A stretch of 64,000 nucleotides of DNA from Treponema succinifaciens DSM 2489 (GCF_000195275.1 NC_015386.1:101573-165572); one strand, 5' to 3'. Positions 8,109 to 17,998 are shown, counted from the stretch's first letter. Translations and numbers: made by a program. Notes: generated by a model from the sequence alone, not told the origin.

Positions 8109-8194
8109 GTAATGCGCAATTCGTATAAGAAAACTTTTTTATGCCTGAATAACAACTTGTGCTTTTGAGTTTGTCGATGGATACTTAATGTAGA

Positions 8195-8630
8195 ATTAGT
8201 CATAATGTTGAACATGATCACCATCACGCTCATAATCGGCTCAACCCAGAAGGCTACTCAGTTTATACCGCTAAAAGAAAATTGAAGAAAAATGTGACTC
8301 TTGTTTTGCGAATGATGAAGCATATATTGGCAGTCCGAATGGTATTGATGAAACCACGCTCAAATCTATTCTGAATAATGTGTTTGAGAAACACCCGGAC
8401 CAGATTATTTTCACTACATCTGCACAGAAAGTCCAAGCAGTAATTATGAATCTTCCGTATTGTGTGGTGGCTATGAAGTTCCAAAATCCCTTTTTGTCAA
8501 AAATGAGAAAAAGGGTATTTTAGATGTTCAAGTGATTTATGATTCTTGCCGGGAATTCGTACCTTACAACAGAAGCATTGGAGACAAGGCTCTGAATGTA
8601 CTTGAATTCCTCAGCAAGCAGTTTTTTTAA
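8195..8630 (+). pseudogene. decayed CDS with at least two frameshifts
   Basis: Three overlapping frame segments read like one protein. They are 'HAHNRLNPEGYSVYTAKRK' (around 8220-8285), 'AYIGSPNGIDETTLKSILNN' (around 8280-8400) and 'CGGYEVPKSLFVKNEKKGIL' running to TAA 8628-8630. No single frame is open across the region. The family is not recognised. The stretch 7905-8195 upstream holds only the hairpin at 8078 and no supportable gene. Confidence 0.4.
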
Positions 8631-8633
8631 CGC

Positions 8634-11600
8634 TTACCTGTACCCCTTCTCGCAGTTGCGGATATCAAGGTTCACATACACTTTGGTATCTTTATCCGAA
8701 CCGTTGTGACGGACATAGACTACCAGATAGCCTACGAAGCCTGAACCGCTCTGCACGGTAGTATCAGTGCTTGGAACTGTGCTGATGCTTACATTTTCGG
8801 TCATGATTCTGCCGTCCATGCTGTCAACGAGAGCGCCTTTTCCGTAAGAACCTCGGCTTATTGCTCCTGTCGCAATATCATTATATGTGAAATCAAATGT
8901 ATTCTTATAACCGACTGGAGTTCCCGGGAAATAGAGCCAGGCATAGTTTTTCAGTTCTTCCTGAGTTAGAATCCTTCCTATCCATGATTCATCTTCTTTT
9001 ACCTCCCAGTTTCCAGTCAAACTGAACGATGTGCCGTTATCATCCATAAAATATCCGTAGATTCCATTTGAGGGTCCTTCCGAATCATTCTGGTTGAATC
9101 CTGTTGGCTGACTTCCTCTGTTATAGCCAGATTTGGTACAGAGCATGATAAAATCATCATAGGTCGTGCTGGAGAATGTATGGCTGTGAGACCAGTAATC
9201 CGCTCGCCAGGTGATGTTGCTCATCCAGTTGATTTCTTTTCCGCCGATATACGGAACCAGAAGTTTATCGATTCGATAGTTGTAGACGATTGAATCTGTC
9301 GGGTGTGAAAGTCTCACAACTTTTTCGGAGGCTCCTGAACTTTCCTGAGAAAGAGTCATGGATTTTCCGTTTGCGCTTTGAGGAACAAATTCTACTTTTG
9401 TGATAGAGGCATCCGCCTTTTCATTGTCAATGTAGACTTTCAGTCGGGCTGTTTCTCCGTCTCCCATCGAAAGAAGATTGTTCTCTCCGCTCCAGTTAGT
9501 CCATCTTCCGTCACTCGAAAGGAACTGAATCTTTGGATCAACGCTCTTATACACAAAACGAGCCTTTATTGTCTTTCTGCCAATCTCCTCGTCATTATTC
9601 TTCGGATTTGTCGCAATAATATCAATCGTTGTCTCCCGCTGATTCTCATGGAAAGGTTTGATTGTGATTGTTCCACTTCCGTCACCGTTATCCTTCTTTT
9701 CATAGCCAAAAGTGGTGTTCAACTCACTGGAAACGACTATGATGTCTGCATCAGCAGGGTTCACCGAGTATTCAAAAGTGCGTTTTTCATCCGGCGTGAT
9801 GGTGAATGCAGTGACTCCTTTGATGCTGAGATCGTAATCCCATGCGACTTTGACATTCAGCATTCCCTTTGCTCCTTCGCTTGAAATGCAGGTGAGGGTG
9901 CCGCTTCCAATCTTGTTTCTTTCATTTCCGATAATATCAACGCTTCCGTTACCGTTTGCATCACATCCGTTATCGTGATATTCAAAGAAATCTTCTGTCT
10001 GTGCAGTTGTCCATGTAAGAACTGAGTCCGGCGGACTTACGGTGTATTTTACCGTTACCGTATGCTTTGGCTGAATACTTCGAACGCTTGATTCAAACAC
10101 GAAGCTCTTTCCGGCTTCGACAATGACCGTGCATTTTGCAACTACATCTGAATCTGGAAGCTGGGCTGTTACACTTGTCTGACCAGGCTTAATAGGGTAG
10201 ACCGTAACATTCTGACCGTTCCCCATAATGCGGCAGATTTCAGAGCCGTTCACTTCCTCGGCAGTCCAGATAATATCGTAATAATCCCGCTGACTTTCTG
10301 AATTCTCAATGCTTGCCTTTAACGGAGTTCCGCTTGAGCCTTTTACCAGCGTAATGTAGGTTTTGTTAAGGGTAATCAGCTTCTCGGCACTTCCCGGAAC
10401 CACCACATAGAACTGCAATGTGCTTGCGGCTTTCGGATGGCTGCAGGTGATAACAGCTTCTCCTGGTTTTAATGCCGTGATGTAAATGCTTTGTCCGATA
10501 ACAGAACCGTCACTACCGATTCCTGTCACCTGAACTATGTCGCTGTCGCTCGTAGACCATTTGAGGTTATAGACATCGCTTGATACAACACCTGTTCCCG
10601 TGAGTGTCGCGCTGAGAGTCTGTGATTTTCCTTTTTTGAGCGTGGTGACGGTAGAGCTTGCAGTGATATAGACGGCGTTCACTTCTTTTTCCTTAACATA
10701 CACCATCATCTCCGTACTTGCCTGTTCCGCACCGCTGCTTGAAGCGATGAGGCGAGCCTTTACTGTTGTCGTTTCGGCACCCACTGCCGTTATCTGGGCT
10801 GTTGTCTTTGTGCCTTTTACAGAACAGATATTGCCATTTTCAACCGAGTATTCAATGTGAGTCGCAACATTCGTATTCGGAACCTGCATTGAAACAAAGC
10901 TCACTTCTCCATGCGTAATCGTCATATTCTGCTGCGGGAATGCGAATGTCGAATACTGCTGAACATTCACAATCACCTGCTGATTGTATGCCGCCTTGGG
11001 GTGAGTGATTGTAATCGTAACGCTTCCGGTCTGCTTCGGCGTGATAGTGCAGACATTGGCTGAATACTGGAAATCAATGATGTCATAAACATCAAGCGAC
11101 CAGGAGAAATTGTATTTATCGGTTGCTTCTCCGTTCACAAGACTTGCGGTAATTGTCTGCGCTGAATCTGTCGGCTTCATGGTGACAATCGAAGAAGGAA
11201 CGGTGATGTAACAGTCGCTCTTCTTCTCTTCATCACACACAACAAGAATCTGAGCAGAGTAGGCGGCTTTCGGATGGCTTACGGTGATGTATGTTGTCCC
11301 AGCTGCCAATGCACGGACTTTTCCTATCTCATTCTGACCATAAACTATAGCAATCTTTGAGTCATTCGACTGCCAGATAAAATCACTCTTGTCGCTTTCA
11401 CTTCCTCCCACAAGTTCTGCAGTAATCGAAGTGTAGCTTGTTCCGCAGGTAAGCGTCATTACACTTGATGTGAGCTGGATATACGGATTTGCACTCGCCG
11501 CAATCGGGTCTATTACCTGTGCGATAATCTGCAAAGAGTAGGTGCAACTCTTGTTCGTTACTGTGATGATAGCAGTTCCGATTTTGTTTCCTTTGAACAT

Positions 11601-14561
11601 GGCCGTTGCACCGCTCGAAGTTACATCCGCAATAGCAGGATTGCTCGAAGTCCAGGTGTAGCCGTCAACAATCACGGTATCAGAGTTCTTCACGCTCACG
11701 GTTACGGTTCTTGTGTTTCCCTCACCAATCGCAACAACATTGTTAGATGTTGTGAGATATGTGTAGCCCGCAAGTTCTTCCGCACTGTTTCCGACAACAA
11801 CAAGAACTTTCTTGCTTATGTCTGTCTTTATGTGCGTAATGGTGATTTCTGCCTGACCGCTGGAAACCGGCTTTATGTACGCAACTCCGCTTTCTGATTG
11901 GGCATAAATCTGTGCAATGGAATCATTATCAATAGAAAAACTGAATCCGCTTGTGTCTGTTTCTGAATAATTTACCAGCGTTGCCTGTAGTTTCTGTGAA
12001 GGCTCGTCTCGGAGCATGGTAAGAACGTCCTGAGACGAAATATAAACAACAGGCTCAACTTCCGGGATAACATATTCACTTCCAACACGGACATAGATTT
12101 TAATCGTGTTCTGGCTGTCCGGGTGTGTAACTTTTATAACGCTCTCACCCTCGCTGACTGCCGTAATTGTCGCGCTCGTTCCGTTAGAAATCACTGTCGC
12201 AACGCTCTCATTCTCGCTCTTCCAGCTGATGTTAGAATACTCGCTTGAAGGAAGACTGATTGCGGTTACAAATACTTTCGCTGAATTTCCCGCTCCGCCC
12301 AAAGTCACGATATTCTGTGTGGTGGTGAAATAAATCTCAGGCTCAGTCTGAACAGCTCCTTCCGGATAAACTGTCATCGTGAATTCACATGAATAGGTCG
12401 TTCCATTGTCTATGATGCTTCCCGTGAGTTTTGACTTTCCGCTCTTCAATCCTTTTACCGTACAGGCAAGAGGATAATCATTGTTTTTAGTCACGCTGAT
12501 TACTGACGGATCAGAAATAGTCCACTTGAACTGAGAGAAATCATACTCCACATACTCTTCTTCGGATGCACCTTCATTTTCAAATCCCGCATGACTGCAT
12601 ACTACCGTAACTTCATTCCCAACGGTGAAGTTATAATAGAGCTTGTCCGCATAAAGGGCTTTCATGTTCATCAGCGTTTCTTCATCATCCGCCGTCATAA
12701 CAAGAACTGTTTTATCTGATTCTGCCTTATTGTGATGTGCATTCAAATGACTGATTGTGCTTCCACTTCCATGAGCGGGAGCTTTTACCGTTGCAATGTT
12801 TCCGTTTCCTGTAGCAGAAAGACGCGAATCATCAATGCTCCAGGTAATACCGGAATCATCAGAAAGATTTTTATTATTTCCACGAAGCTGTACGGTATAG
12901 TCCTTTGACTCCCCGTTCAAGATACGAAGAAGCCCTTCGCCTGTAAAATAAAGCGGCTCTTCCAAAATAGCGTCCTTATTCAGAACCTTTACCAGAATCT
13001 CAGTAGGGTAGAGGATTTTCGGATGTGTGATAGTGATTACCGCAGTTCCTTCAGCAAGCGGTTCAAGATAAGCTGAGCCATAAGAATAGGTTGCGGCAGC
13101 GGCACGTGCGGAAGTATGGAAGACAGAGCCGTTGGCAGTTTCAAGGTTGATAACCTTTCCTGTGCTACCGTCCGCAGTGGTGCTTTTTACGCTCCACATA
13201 AAGCCTGATTCATCGCCGTCTTCTCCACCTTTAAGCGAAATATTGATAGTCTGACCTGCTGCTCCGACTTTTGTTCTGATATAGTTCTGGCTTGTCGTGA
13301 TATAACAACTTGCGTCCACTGCGTCTTTGAGCTGACCATTTGCAATCACAAGAACTTCACGGCTGTACTCACTCTTTTCGTGAGAAATAATCAGCTTGCA
13401 GGAACCGTTAGCCACACCTTTGAGCGTTACCTGATTCCCGACAGAACCAACTATTTCTGCAACATTGTAATCGTCAAGAATATATTTGAAACCGTCTATG
13501 TTGTATTCACCGGCGTTCAGATTAACAAGCTCGCTTGTTATAGTCTGTTCGGTCACTCCAGTCAAAGTGACAACGGTTGTGCTTGGCTGGATATACACAT
13601 TTTTTACTATTGAAATTACACGGCACAGAATATCAAGCGGGTAGGCTGAATCCGGGTGAGTTACTCGCAAAGTGCAGCTTCCACCATGCTTAGGGCTGAT
13701 TACTGCATTATTTCCGTTAAAGCTCAGACTAATCGGGCTTTCCTCATCTTTCTCGTTGATGATTTCCCACGCAAACTGGCTGTCGAGCAAACCTTCTTTA
13801 CCGTTCACAAGTGAAACTGAGATTGCCTTGTCTCCATCGTCCTGGTTCATCGTTACAATGTTGTTGCTTGTGGTGATGTAACTTACTTCGGTTGCGTCCG
13901 CAAAGACATACACGCCCATGTAATATGGATAAGCTGCCTTTGTGTGCGTGATTTTGATTCTTGCATATCCGGCATCCTTTGCCGTAATCATACAATACTG
14001 ACCTGTCGGCTGAATCGAAGCGACTGCAGGATTGTCTACGGTCCAGGTATAACCATCAATATCCGAAACATCGCCGCCATAAAGTGAGACAAATACCTTT
14101 TCACTCACGCCCGGTGAAGTCTGCAAGACTGAATAATTTGGATAGATATACGGCTCTGTCGTGACCTCGTAGTTTTCTGCAAAGCCCTTTACCGTAACAA
14201 GACAATGTGCCTCATAACCGCCGTAAGAGCAACGGAGCGAAGTCTGACCTTCTGCCAAGCCCTTGATTGTAACGCCCCAATTAGATGATTTGTCGCACTC
14301 GATAATCGAAGCGTCATAATCCCATTTAAGCGTGATGTTTTTCTGTTCCTTGCTCGGCTTTACCGAAACAGAAACATATTCCATCGCCCCAATCTGCGTT
14401 TCCAAAGCAGTCTTTGCAAGCGAAAGCGAATTGATTTCGATTACTTTTGCTGCAGGGCTTTCATCAAAGCTGTTGAAAAAGCTACATGACGGTAAGCCAA
14501 GAGTAAAACTTGCAAGCGACAAAACGCCTGCAAGCCTGAGTTTTATATTTGAGATTTTCAT
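8634..14561 (-). CDS. giant surface lipoprotein with tandem BIG2/Ig-like repeats
   Basis: This 1975-residue protein begins with a signal peptide ending in a loose lipobox ('TLGLPSC', Cys at about 26), so it should be lipid-anchored. Residues about 130-1400 consist of roughly a dozen Ig-like (BIG2-type) repeats of 90-120 residues. Each repeat opens with a motif such as 'YITTSNNIVTM', 'YFTTTQNIVTL' or 'YITVPSSIVTM' and closes with a phrase like 'ITITHPKAAYPTEILVKV'. A unique C-terminal region (about 1690-1975) is rich in Trp, Tyr and Gly and may be a binding head. A strong GAGGAG site precedes ATG. It lies directly upstream of nothing else on its strand but just downstream of trbI, so it may be co-transcribed with trbF-G-I. 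Large Ig-like proteins with a role in mating are known on some conjugative plasmids. A recipient-contact or adhesin role here is inference. Confidence 0.85.
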   Translation of the reverse strand: MKISNIKLRLAGVLSLASFTLGLPSCSFFNSFDESPAAKVIEINSLSLAKTALETQIGAMEYVSVSVKPSKEQKNITLKWDYDASIIECDKSSNWGVTIKGLAEGQTSLRCSYGGYEAHCLVTVKGFAENYEVTTEPYIYPNYSVLQTSPGVSEKVFVSLYGGDVSDIDGYTWTVDNPAVASIQPTGQYCMITAKDAGYARIKITHTKAAYPYYMGVYVFADATEVSYITTSNNIVTMNQDDGDKAISVSLVNGKEGLLDSQFAWEIINEKDEESPISLSFNGNNAVISPKHGGSCTLRVTHPDSAYPLDILCRVISIVKNVYIQPSTTVVTLTGVTEQTITSELVNLNAGEYNIDGFKYILDDYNVAEIVGSVGNQVTLKGVANGSCKLIISHEKSEYSREVLVIANGQLKDAVDASCYITTSQNYIRTKVGAAGQTINISLKGGEDGDESGFMWSVKSTTADGSTGKVINLETANGSVFHTSARAAAATYSYGSAYLEPLAEGTAVITITHPKILYPTEILVKVLNKDAILEEPLYFTGEGLLRILNGESKDYTVQLRGNNKNLSDDSGITWSIDDSRLSATGNGNIATVKAPAHGSGSTISHLNAHHNKAESDKTVLVMTADDEETLMNMKALYADKLYYNFTVGNEVTVVCSHAGFENEGASEEEYVEYDFSQFKWTISDPSVISVTKNNDYPLACTVKGLKSGKSKLTGSIIDNGTTYSCEFTMTVYPEGAVQTEPEIYFTTTQNIVTLGGAGNSAKVFVTAISLPSSEYSNISWKSENESVATVISNGTSATITAVSEGESVIKVTHPDSQNTIKIYVRVGSEYVIPEVEPVVYISSQDVLTMLRDEPSQKLQATLVNYSETDTSGFSFSIDNDSIAQIYAQSESGVAYIKPVSSGQAEITITHIKTDISKKVLVVVGNSAEELAGYTYLTTSNNVVAIGEGNTRTVTVSVKNSDTVIVDGYTWTSSNPAIADVTSSGATAMFKGNKIGTAIITVTNKSCTYSLQIIAQVIDPIAASANPYIQLTSSVMTLTCGTSYTSITAELVGGSESDKSDFIWQSNDSKIAIVYGQNEIGKVRALAAGTTYITVSHPKAAYSAQILVVCDEEKKSDCYITVPSSIVTMKPTDSAQTITASLVNGEATDKYNFSWSLDVYDIIDFQYSANVCTITPKQTGSVTITITHPKAAYNQQVIVNVQQYSTFAFPQQNMTITHGEVSFVSMQVPNTNVATHIEYSVENGNICSVKGTKTTAQITAVGAETTTVKARLIASSSGAEQASTEMMVYVKEKEVNAVYITASSTVTTLKKGKSQTLSATLTGTGVVSSDVYNLKWSTSDSDIVQVTGIGSDGSVIGQSIYITALKPGEAVITCSHPKAASTLQFYVVVPGSAEKLITLNKTYITLVKGSSGTPLKASIENSESQRDYYDIIWTAEEVNGSEICRIMGNGQNVTVYPIKPGQTSVTAQLPDSDVVAKCTVIVEAGKSFVFESSVRSIQPKHTVTVKYTVSPPDSVLTWTTAQTEDFFEYHDNGCDANGNGSVDIIGNERNKIGSGTLTCISSEGAKGMLNVKVAWDYDLSIKGVTAFTITPDEKRTFEYSVNPADADIIVVSSELNTTFGYEKKDNGDGSGTITIKPFHENQRETTIDIIATNPKNNDEEIGRKTIKARFVYKSVDPKIQFLSSDGRWTNWSGENNLLSMGDGETARLKVYIDNEKADASITKVEFVPQSANGKSMTLSQESSGASEKVVRLSHPTDSIVYNYRIDKLLVPYIGGKEINWMSNITWRADYWSHSHTFSSTTYDDFIMLCTKSGYNRGSQPTGFNQNDSEGPSNGIYGYFMDDNGTSFSLTGNWEVKEDESWIGRILTQEELKNYAWLYFPGTPVGYKNTFDFTYNDIATGAISRGSYGKGALVDSMDGRIMTENVSISTVPSTDTTVQSGSGFVGYLVVYVRHNGSDKDTKVYVNLDIRNCEKGYR

Positions 14562-14608
14562 TAAGTACTCCTCGTGATGTAAAAAAATAATCTCGTTTTA
14601 GTTTGGAA

Positions 14609-16045
14609 CTATCGTGTTCTTACATACCGTTCCTGTGCCACAGGGATTTCCACAGGCGGAAGCTCCAGCGGCGTGTTTGTAATCAGTTTGATTTCCGTGC
14701 CCTCCTTGATTTTGATTGTTGGTTTTATATCCAAAGCCTTATTCAATATTTTGTTTCCCATCTTGCTCGCTTCGGCGTAAACATCTGTCATTGAGTTTTT
14801 GAGATACTCGTTATTCTGCGAATTGATGTCATTTGAAATTTCCGTCTGGATAATGCTGAACATCGCAATCATTCCGAGAGCTTTAAGCGTCTCGAACGGA
14901 TGATTTGAAACACTTCCGCGATAACCGCTCGCTCCCTGAGCATTTACGCCGTTCATATTTCCAAGCTGAACCCGGTAATTATCCGGACGGATAAGCAGAT
15001 TCCATGCGACCTGAACATCCTTCTGCCCGTAGCTCACAGATGAATTGTATGTTGCCATCAAGAGCGAACCTTCTGGAATCAAAAGAAAAGAATGATCCTG
15101 GCTTGAATACACATTCTCGGTTACGCGGGCAATTACCACGCCGGGATTATCCGTGTTGATTGCCGTAACCAGTGCGCCTGAGATAATCGCTCCGTCCCAG
15201 AGAGATGCCTTGCTCAGATACTTACCGCCAGTACTTCCAGCTCCAGAATTGAAGAAGTTTTCGCGGTTGGTGTCGTAAGCATTTGTAGCGGGGGTAGTTG
15301 AGCCTGTAGAAGCTATCCCATTTCCGAACGCTCCGTTTCCATAAAGCAAGTTCTGTAAGCTCTGTGTCTGTGCCATCTGCTGTGCAATGAATTCTTCACG
15401 ACTCATTCTTTGTCCGCTGGCATTCGTGCCATAATTCCCGCTCATAATCTGCGAAACAAGATTTCCGTTCTGCTGCTGGCTTGAATAATCCAGAGCTGCA
15501 AGCCCTTCAATCTTTCTTGGGGATTTTGAATTACGGGTATCAGGTCTGTCAGATTTGTAATTTGACTTGCTTCCGACTGACGAAACAGGTGCGGTTCCGA
15601 CTTCTCCATGCTGCGGAAGCTGGAACTCTGCGGGCAAAGTTTCTAGAATATCATCTATTTCCTTTTCCGACTTTTCGGTTTCGCTAGAATCAGACTTTTC
15701 AGAATTTCCAGACGAAAAATCAACAGGCGACTTGTCCTTAAACTCAATCACTGTCTTAGTTCCAGCCTTGTCGAGTTCACTTGAATCCTGCTGCTTTCGC
15801 TTCCAGCTTCCAGCGTTCATCGCAACAAAGGCAATCAGAAAAATCACAAGAACGCCCACCATAATTACACCGATTATCGTCCCGGTGTTGAGCATACGAG
15901 CCTCATTTTCCTCTTCCGGAGGCATAAGCTCATCTTCGTCCTCGTCTGCGTACAGTTCTTCTTCTAAAAGCTCATCCGCTTTTTCTTCTCCACTTTGAGC
16001 CGTCAATTCCTCTGTCTGATTTTCAGGTGATTCATTTTCGCTCAT
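14609..16045 (-). CDS. trbI: TrbI/VirB10-like T4SS core protein
   Basis: This 478-residue protein starts with an acidic cytoplasmic tail (1-50), then has one transmembrane helix (about 54-78), a long Ser/Asn/Gly-rich periplasmic linker and a C-terminal TrbI/VirB10 domain (about 285-470). That domain contains 'ASLWDGAIISGALVTAINTD' and 'FLLIPEGSLLMATYNSSVSY', followed by 'QVAWNLLIRPDNYRVQLGNM'. The protein spans both membranes and links channel assembly to the energy components. Its start overlaps the trbG stop by 4 bases, which implies coupled translation. Confidence 0.9.
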   Translation of the reverse strand: MSENESPENQTEELTAQSGEEKADELLEEELYADEDEDELMPPEEENEARMLNTGTIIGVIMVGVLVIFLIAFVAMNAGSWKRKQQDSSELDKAGTKTVIEFKDKSPVDFSSGNSEKSDSSETEKSEKEIDDILETLPAEFQLPQHGEVGTAPVSSVGSKSNYKSDRPDTRNSKSPRKIEGLAALDYSSQQQNGNLVSQIMSGNYGTNASGQRMSREEFIAQQMAQTQSLQNLLYGNGAFGNGIASTGSTTPATNAYDTNRENFFNSGAGSTGGKYLSKASLWDGAIISGALVTAINTDNPGVVIARVTENVYSSQDHSFLLIPEGSLLMATYNSSVSYGQKDVQVAWNLLIRPDNYRVQLGNMNGVNAQGASGYRGSVSNHPFETLKALGMIAMFSIIQTEISNDINSQNNEYLKNSMTDVYAEASKMGNKILNKALDIKPTIKIKEGTEIKLITNTPLELPPVEIPVAQERYVRTR

Positions 16046-17121
16046 TCATCACCTCCAGCCTCAGATTCTTCCGTTGGTTCAGTCTTTTCCAAGTCGGTTT
16101 TCTTCGTGACTTTCTTTTCAACCACAACCTTTTCTTTCCCAAGTCTGAGTGTGATCTTGTTGATAAGGCGAGGAATCACGAAAGTGTTTTTATGAACGCT
16201 GTAATTCACGATTTCGTTTTTCTCATTAAACAGAACAGGCAGCTTTTTCTGAAGGACAACCGGCTCAACTTGAATATAGGTGCACTGTCCGTCGTCATAA
16301 ATGCGGTTCGGCAAAAACTCCGGCTTTTTGAATCGCGAATATTTGATTTTGTAGTCGAAGGAAAGAAGCTCAGGATTTGATACCCGCAGATAGTCGCTTA
16401 TAATCTCACGACCTTTATTCGGGTCTTCCTTCTTTGCCCAGACATTCTTTTCAAGCGGGTATGAGAACTTCACCATAGCCATGTGCGTATCCGAAAACGA
16501 ACGCAAGCGGAAATGATAAACACGACGGTCTGTAATAATCACAAGAGAGGAGTCCTGCTTTGAATAGGCTGGTTTTACGAAAAGATGCTGCACATCCTTT
16601 CCTGTAATTGGATTTTTTGCAACTCCCGCCGTCAACTCCCAGACCGATTCATCCTCCGAAAGCAGGGGAGTTCCAATAACGACTTCGCCTTCTTCCAGAA
16701 CAATGTCCGTAAGATGATAAGGCTGGGCGTAGACTTCGAAGACAAAGTTATCATTGAACTGATAGAAGAATGTCCCACTTTTATAATGCTCCGGCTTCTG
16801 TGTAGCCCGCTTCTGGCTGTCAGTTACCGCATCATAGCCCGTGAGCTTTTTATTTTCAGTTTCGGGATTGTCGTGCTGTTCAGGAACATAAACAGGACGG
16901 TCCACATATACTACTGTTTCCTCAACATCCTGTACCTTCAATTCTTCTTGTGTCAGAAAGTTCTTTTCGTCAGCTTCGTTAAGCTGCTCTTCTTCCTCAA
17001 TGGAACGAGCGGCTTTTGGTGACTCCAACTTAAAGTTGTTGGGAAGTTCCATGTTCTGTGTGGTCGTGCATGAGGTAAGCAGAACGCTTACCATAAGCAC
17101 ATATGCAAGTTTTCTTTTCAT
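16042..17121 (-). CDS. trbG: TrbG/VirB9-like T4SS protein with a lipobox
   Basis: I chose ATG 17121 because it follows AAGAGGAG and opens a lipoprotein signal (MKRKLAYVLMVSVLLTSC). The frame could be extended to 17190 but without a comparable site. The product is 359 residues long. Residues about 115-320 match VirB9/TrbG: 'FVFEVYAQPYHLTDIVLEEG', then 'WELTAGVAKNPITGKDVQHL', then 'SLVIITDRRVYHFRLRS'. VirB9 proteins form the outer-membrane core ring with VirB10 and the small lipoprotein VirB7. Here the VirB9 homologue seems to carry its own lipid anchor, and no separate VirB7/TrbH is visible. The downstream gene trbI overlaps its stop. Confidence 0.85.
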   Translation of the reverse strand: MKRKLAYVLMVSVLLTSCTTTQNMELPNNFKLESPKAARSIEEEEQLNEADEKNFLTQEELKVQDVEETVVYVDRPVYVPEQHDNPETENKKLTGYDAVTDSQKRATQKPEHYKSGTFFYQFNDNFVFEVYAQPYHLTDIVLEEGEVVIGTPLLSEDESVWELTAGVAKNPITGKDVQHLFVKPAYSKQDSSLVIITDRRVYHFRLRSFSDTHMAMVKFSYPLEKNVWAKKEDPNKGREIISDYLRVSNPELLSFDYKIKYSRFKKPEFLPNRIYDDGQCTYIQVEPVVLQKKLPVLFNEKNEIVNYSVHKNTFVIPRLINKITLRLGKEKVVVEKKVTKKTDLEKTEPTEESEAGGDE

Positions 17122-17161
17122 TGGTTGTACTCCTCTTGATGTATTTTTTTTGATTTGTGAC

Positions 17162-17866
17162 TTATTTTGTTTTTGTTGATGTGTTTTCAATCGGCTTCAT
17201 ATCAAAAGCTGTGATGTAGATTCCAAGCGGATTATCCTTGATGTCCTCGTCCGAAGGCTGGAGCATTTTGACCGTAATAACCGCACGGAACGATTCATCG
17301 CTCATCATCTGCCCGGAAAGCTGGCGGGTAATAATCTGATAATCAACCTGATAAGTGTCTGCGGAAAGCTTTAACGGTTCGGTCTGGAAAATAACTTCCT
17401 TCGTGCGATTCCCGAAATCTTTGAAAGGATTGTTTTCACGGACAAGCGTTGAATACTTCTGTGCTGTTGTTGAAGTCAGAAGATGATAAGTTTTTGCAAC
17501 AGATTTTTTCATCACTATCTTATCAGTGGAAAGCGTGTTCGTAAGGCTGATGAATTCTTTGACCTGTGCCTGAATCGCAACTTCGGGAACATTGAAGTTC
17601 TGATAGTTTCTGCGGGAAACAGGACCGATGTACTGCGTTTCGCCAAAATCATTCATCGTAACAAGTACGGGAATTGAATCTGGGCGACTGACAGCAAAAA
17701 TGGTGATTCCGATGGAAAGAAAAAAAGAAAGGGTAGCCACAATAACCACAAATTTCAAAATCCGATTCTCCTGCTGCACCTGACCGCAAATATAGTCAAA
17801 GTGCTGGAGCTACGGATTGAAAGGGGTTGCGTTGGTTCCCTTCGGCAAGAAATTTTTTGAACTCAA
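17162..17866 (-). pseudogene. trbF: TrbF/VirB8-like gene with an in-frame TAG at codon 19
   Basis: From TTG 17866, preceded by GGGAGG, the frame reads MSSKNFLPKGTNATPFNP, then TAG (17812-17810), then 'LQHFDYICGQVQQENRILKF', and continues to the stop at 17162. TrbF proteins usually have an 'NPY' motif near the N-terminus, so TAG probably replaces a Tyr codon. A GTG at 17779 could restart translation and give 205 residues that keep the transmembrane helix ('FVVIVATLSFFLSIGITIFA') and the periplasmic VirB8 domain. VirB8/TrbF is an inner-membrane scaffold essential for most mating channels. It is possibly functional from the internal start or by suppression; otherwise it is inactivated. Confidence 0.7.
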
Positions 17867-17874
17867 TGTACCTC

Positions 17875-17886
17875 CCTGGGCAGGTC
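17875..17886 (-). promoter_or_regulatory. shared GACCTGCCCAGG element, trbF copy
   Basis: GACCTGCCCAGG is read on the minus strand 12 bases after the -10 hexamer and 8 bases before the trbF TTG start. The same 12-mer occurs before topB, and its ten-base core occurs before traG. It lies in the early transcribed region, so it may be an operator or an RNA-level element. Confidence 0.5.
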
Positions 17887-17898
17887 AGTACATTTTTC

Positions 17899-17927
17899 AG
17901 AATATCTAAAAGCGGGCTTTTAGTCAA
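17899..17927 (-). promoter_or_regulatory. promoter for trbF-trbG-trbI
   Basis: On the minus strand, TTGACT (17927-17922) and TATTCT (17904-17899) are spaced by 17 bp. The spacer contains the palindrome AAAAGC-CC-GCTTTT, a likely operator position for a repressor. The start region of trbF follows directly. Confidence 0.55.
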
Positions 17928-17969
17928 TATTTCATTTAGTACATAAATCATTCACATTCTTCTTAAAGT

Positions 17970-17998
17970 CTGACAAAATTCAGTTTCTATGCTATAAT
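17970..17998 (+). promoter_or_regulatory. sigma-70 type promoter for the GNAT-like gene
   Basis: CTGACA at 17970-17975 and a perfect TATAAT at 17993-17998 are separated by 17 bp. The coding region begins 20 bases further on, after an AGGGGA ribosome binding site. The promoter is divergent from that of trbF. Confidence 0.7.

Noticed and set aside
8000..8233. Minus-strand ORF of 77 codons
   Set aside because: It runs through a perfect hairpin and terminator, has no ribosome binding site, and its repeated residues follow from the DNA repeats.
17810..17812. Genetic recoding of TAG as an amino acid
   Set aside because: Other genes in the window end at TAG in the expected place (for example the toxin gene at 2464 and parts of the IS), so TAG is a normal stop here.
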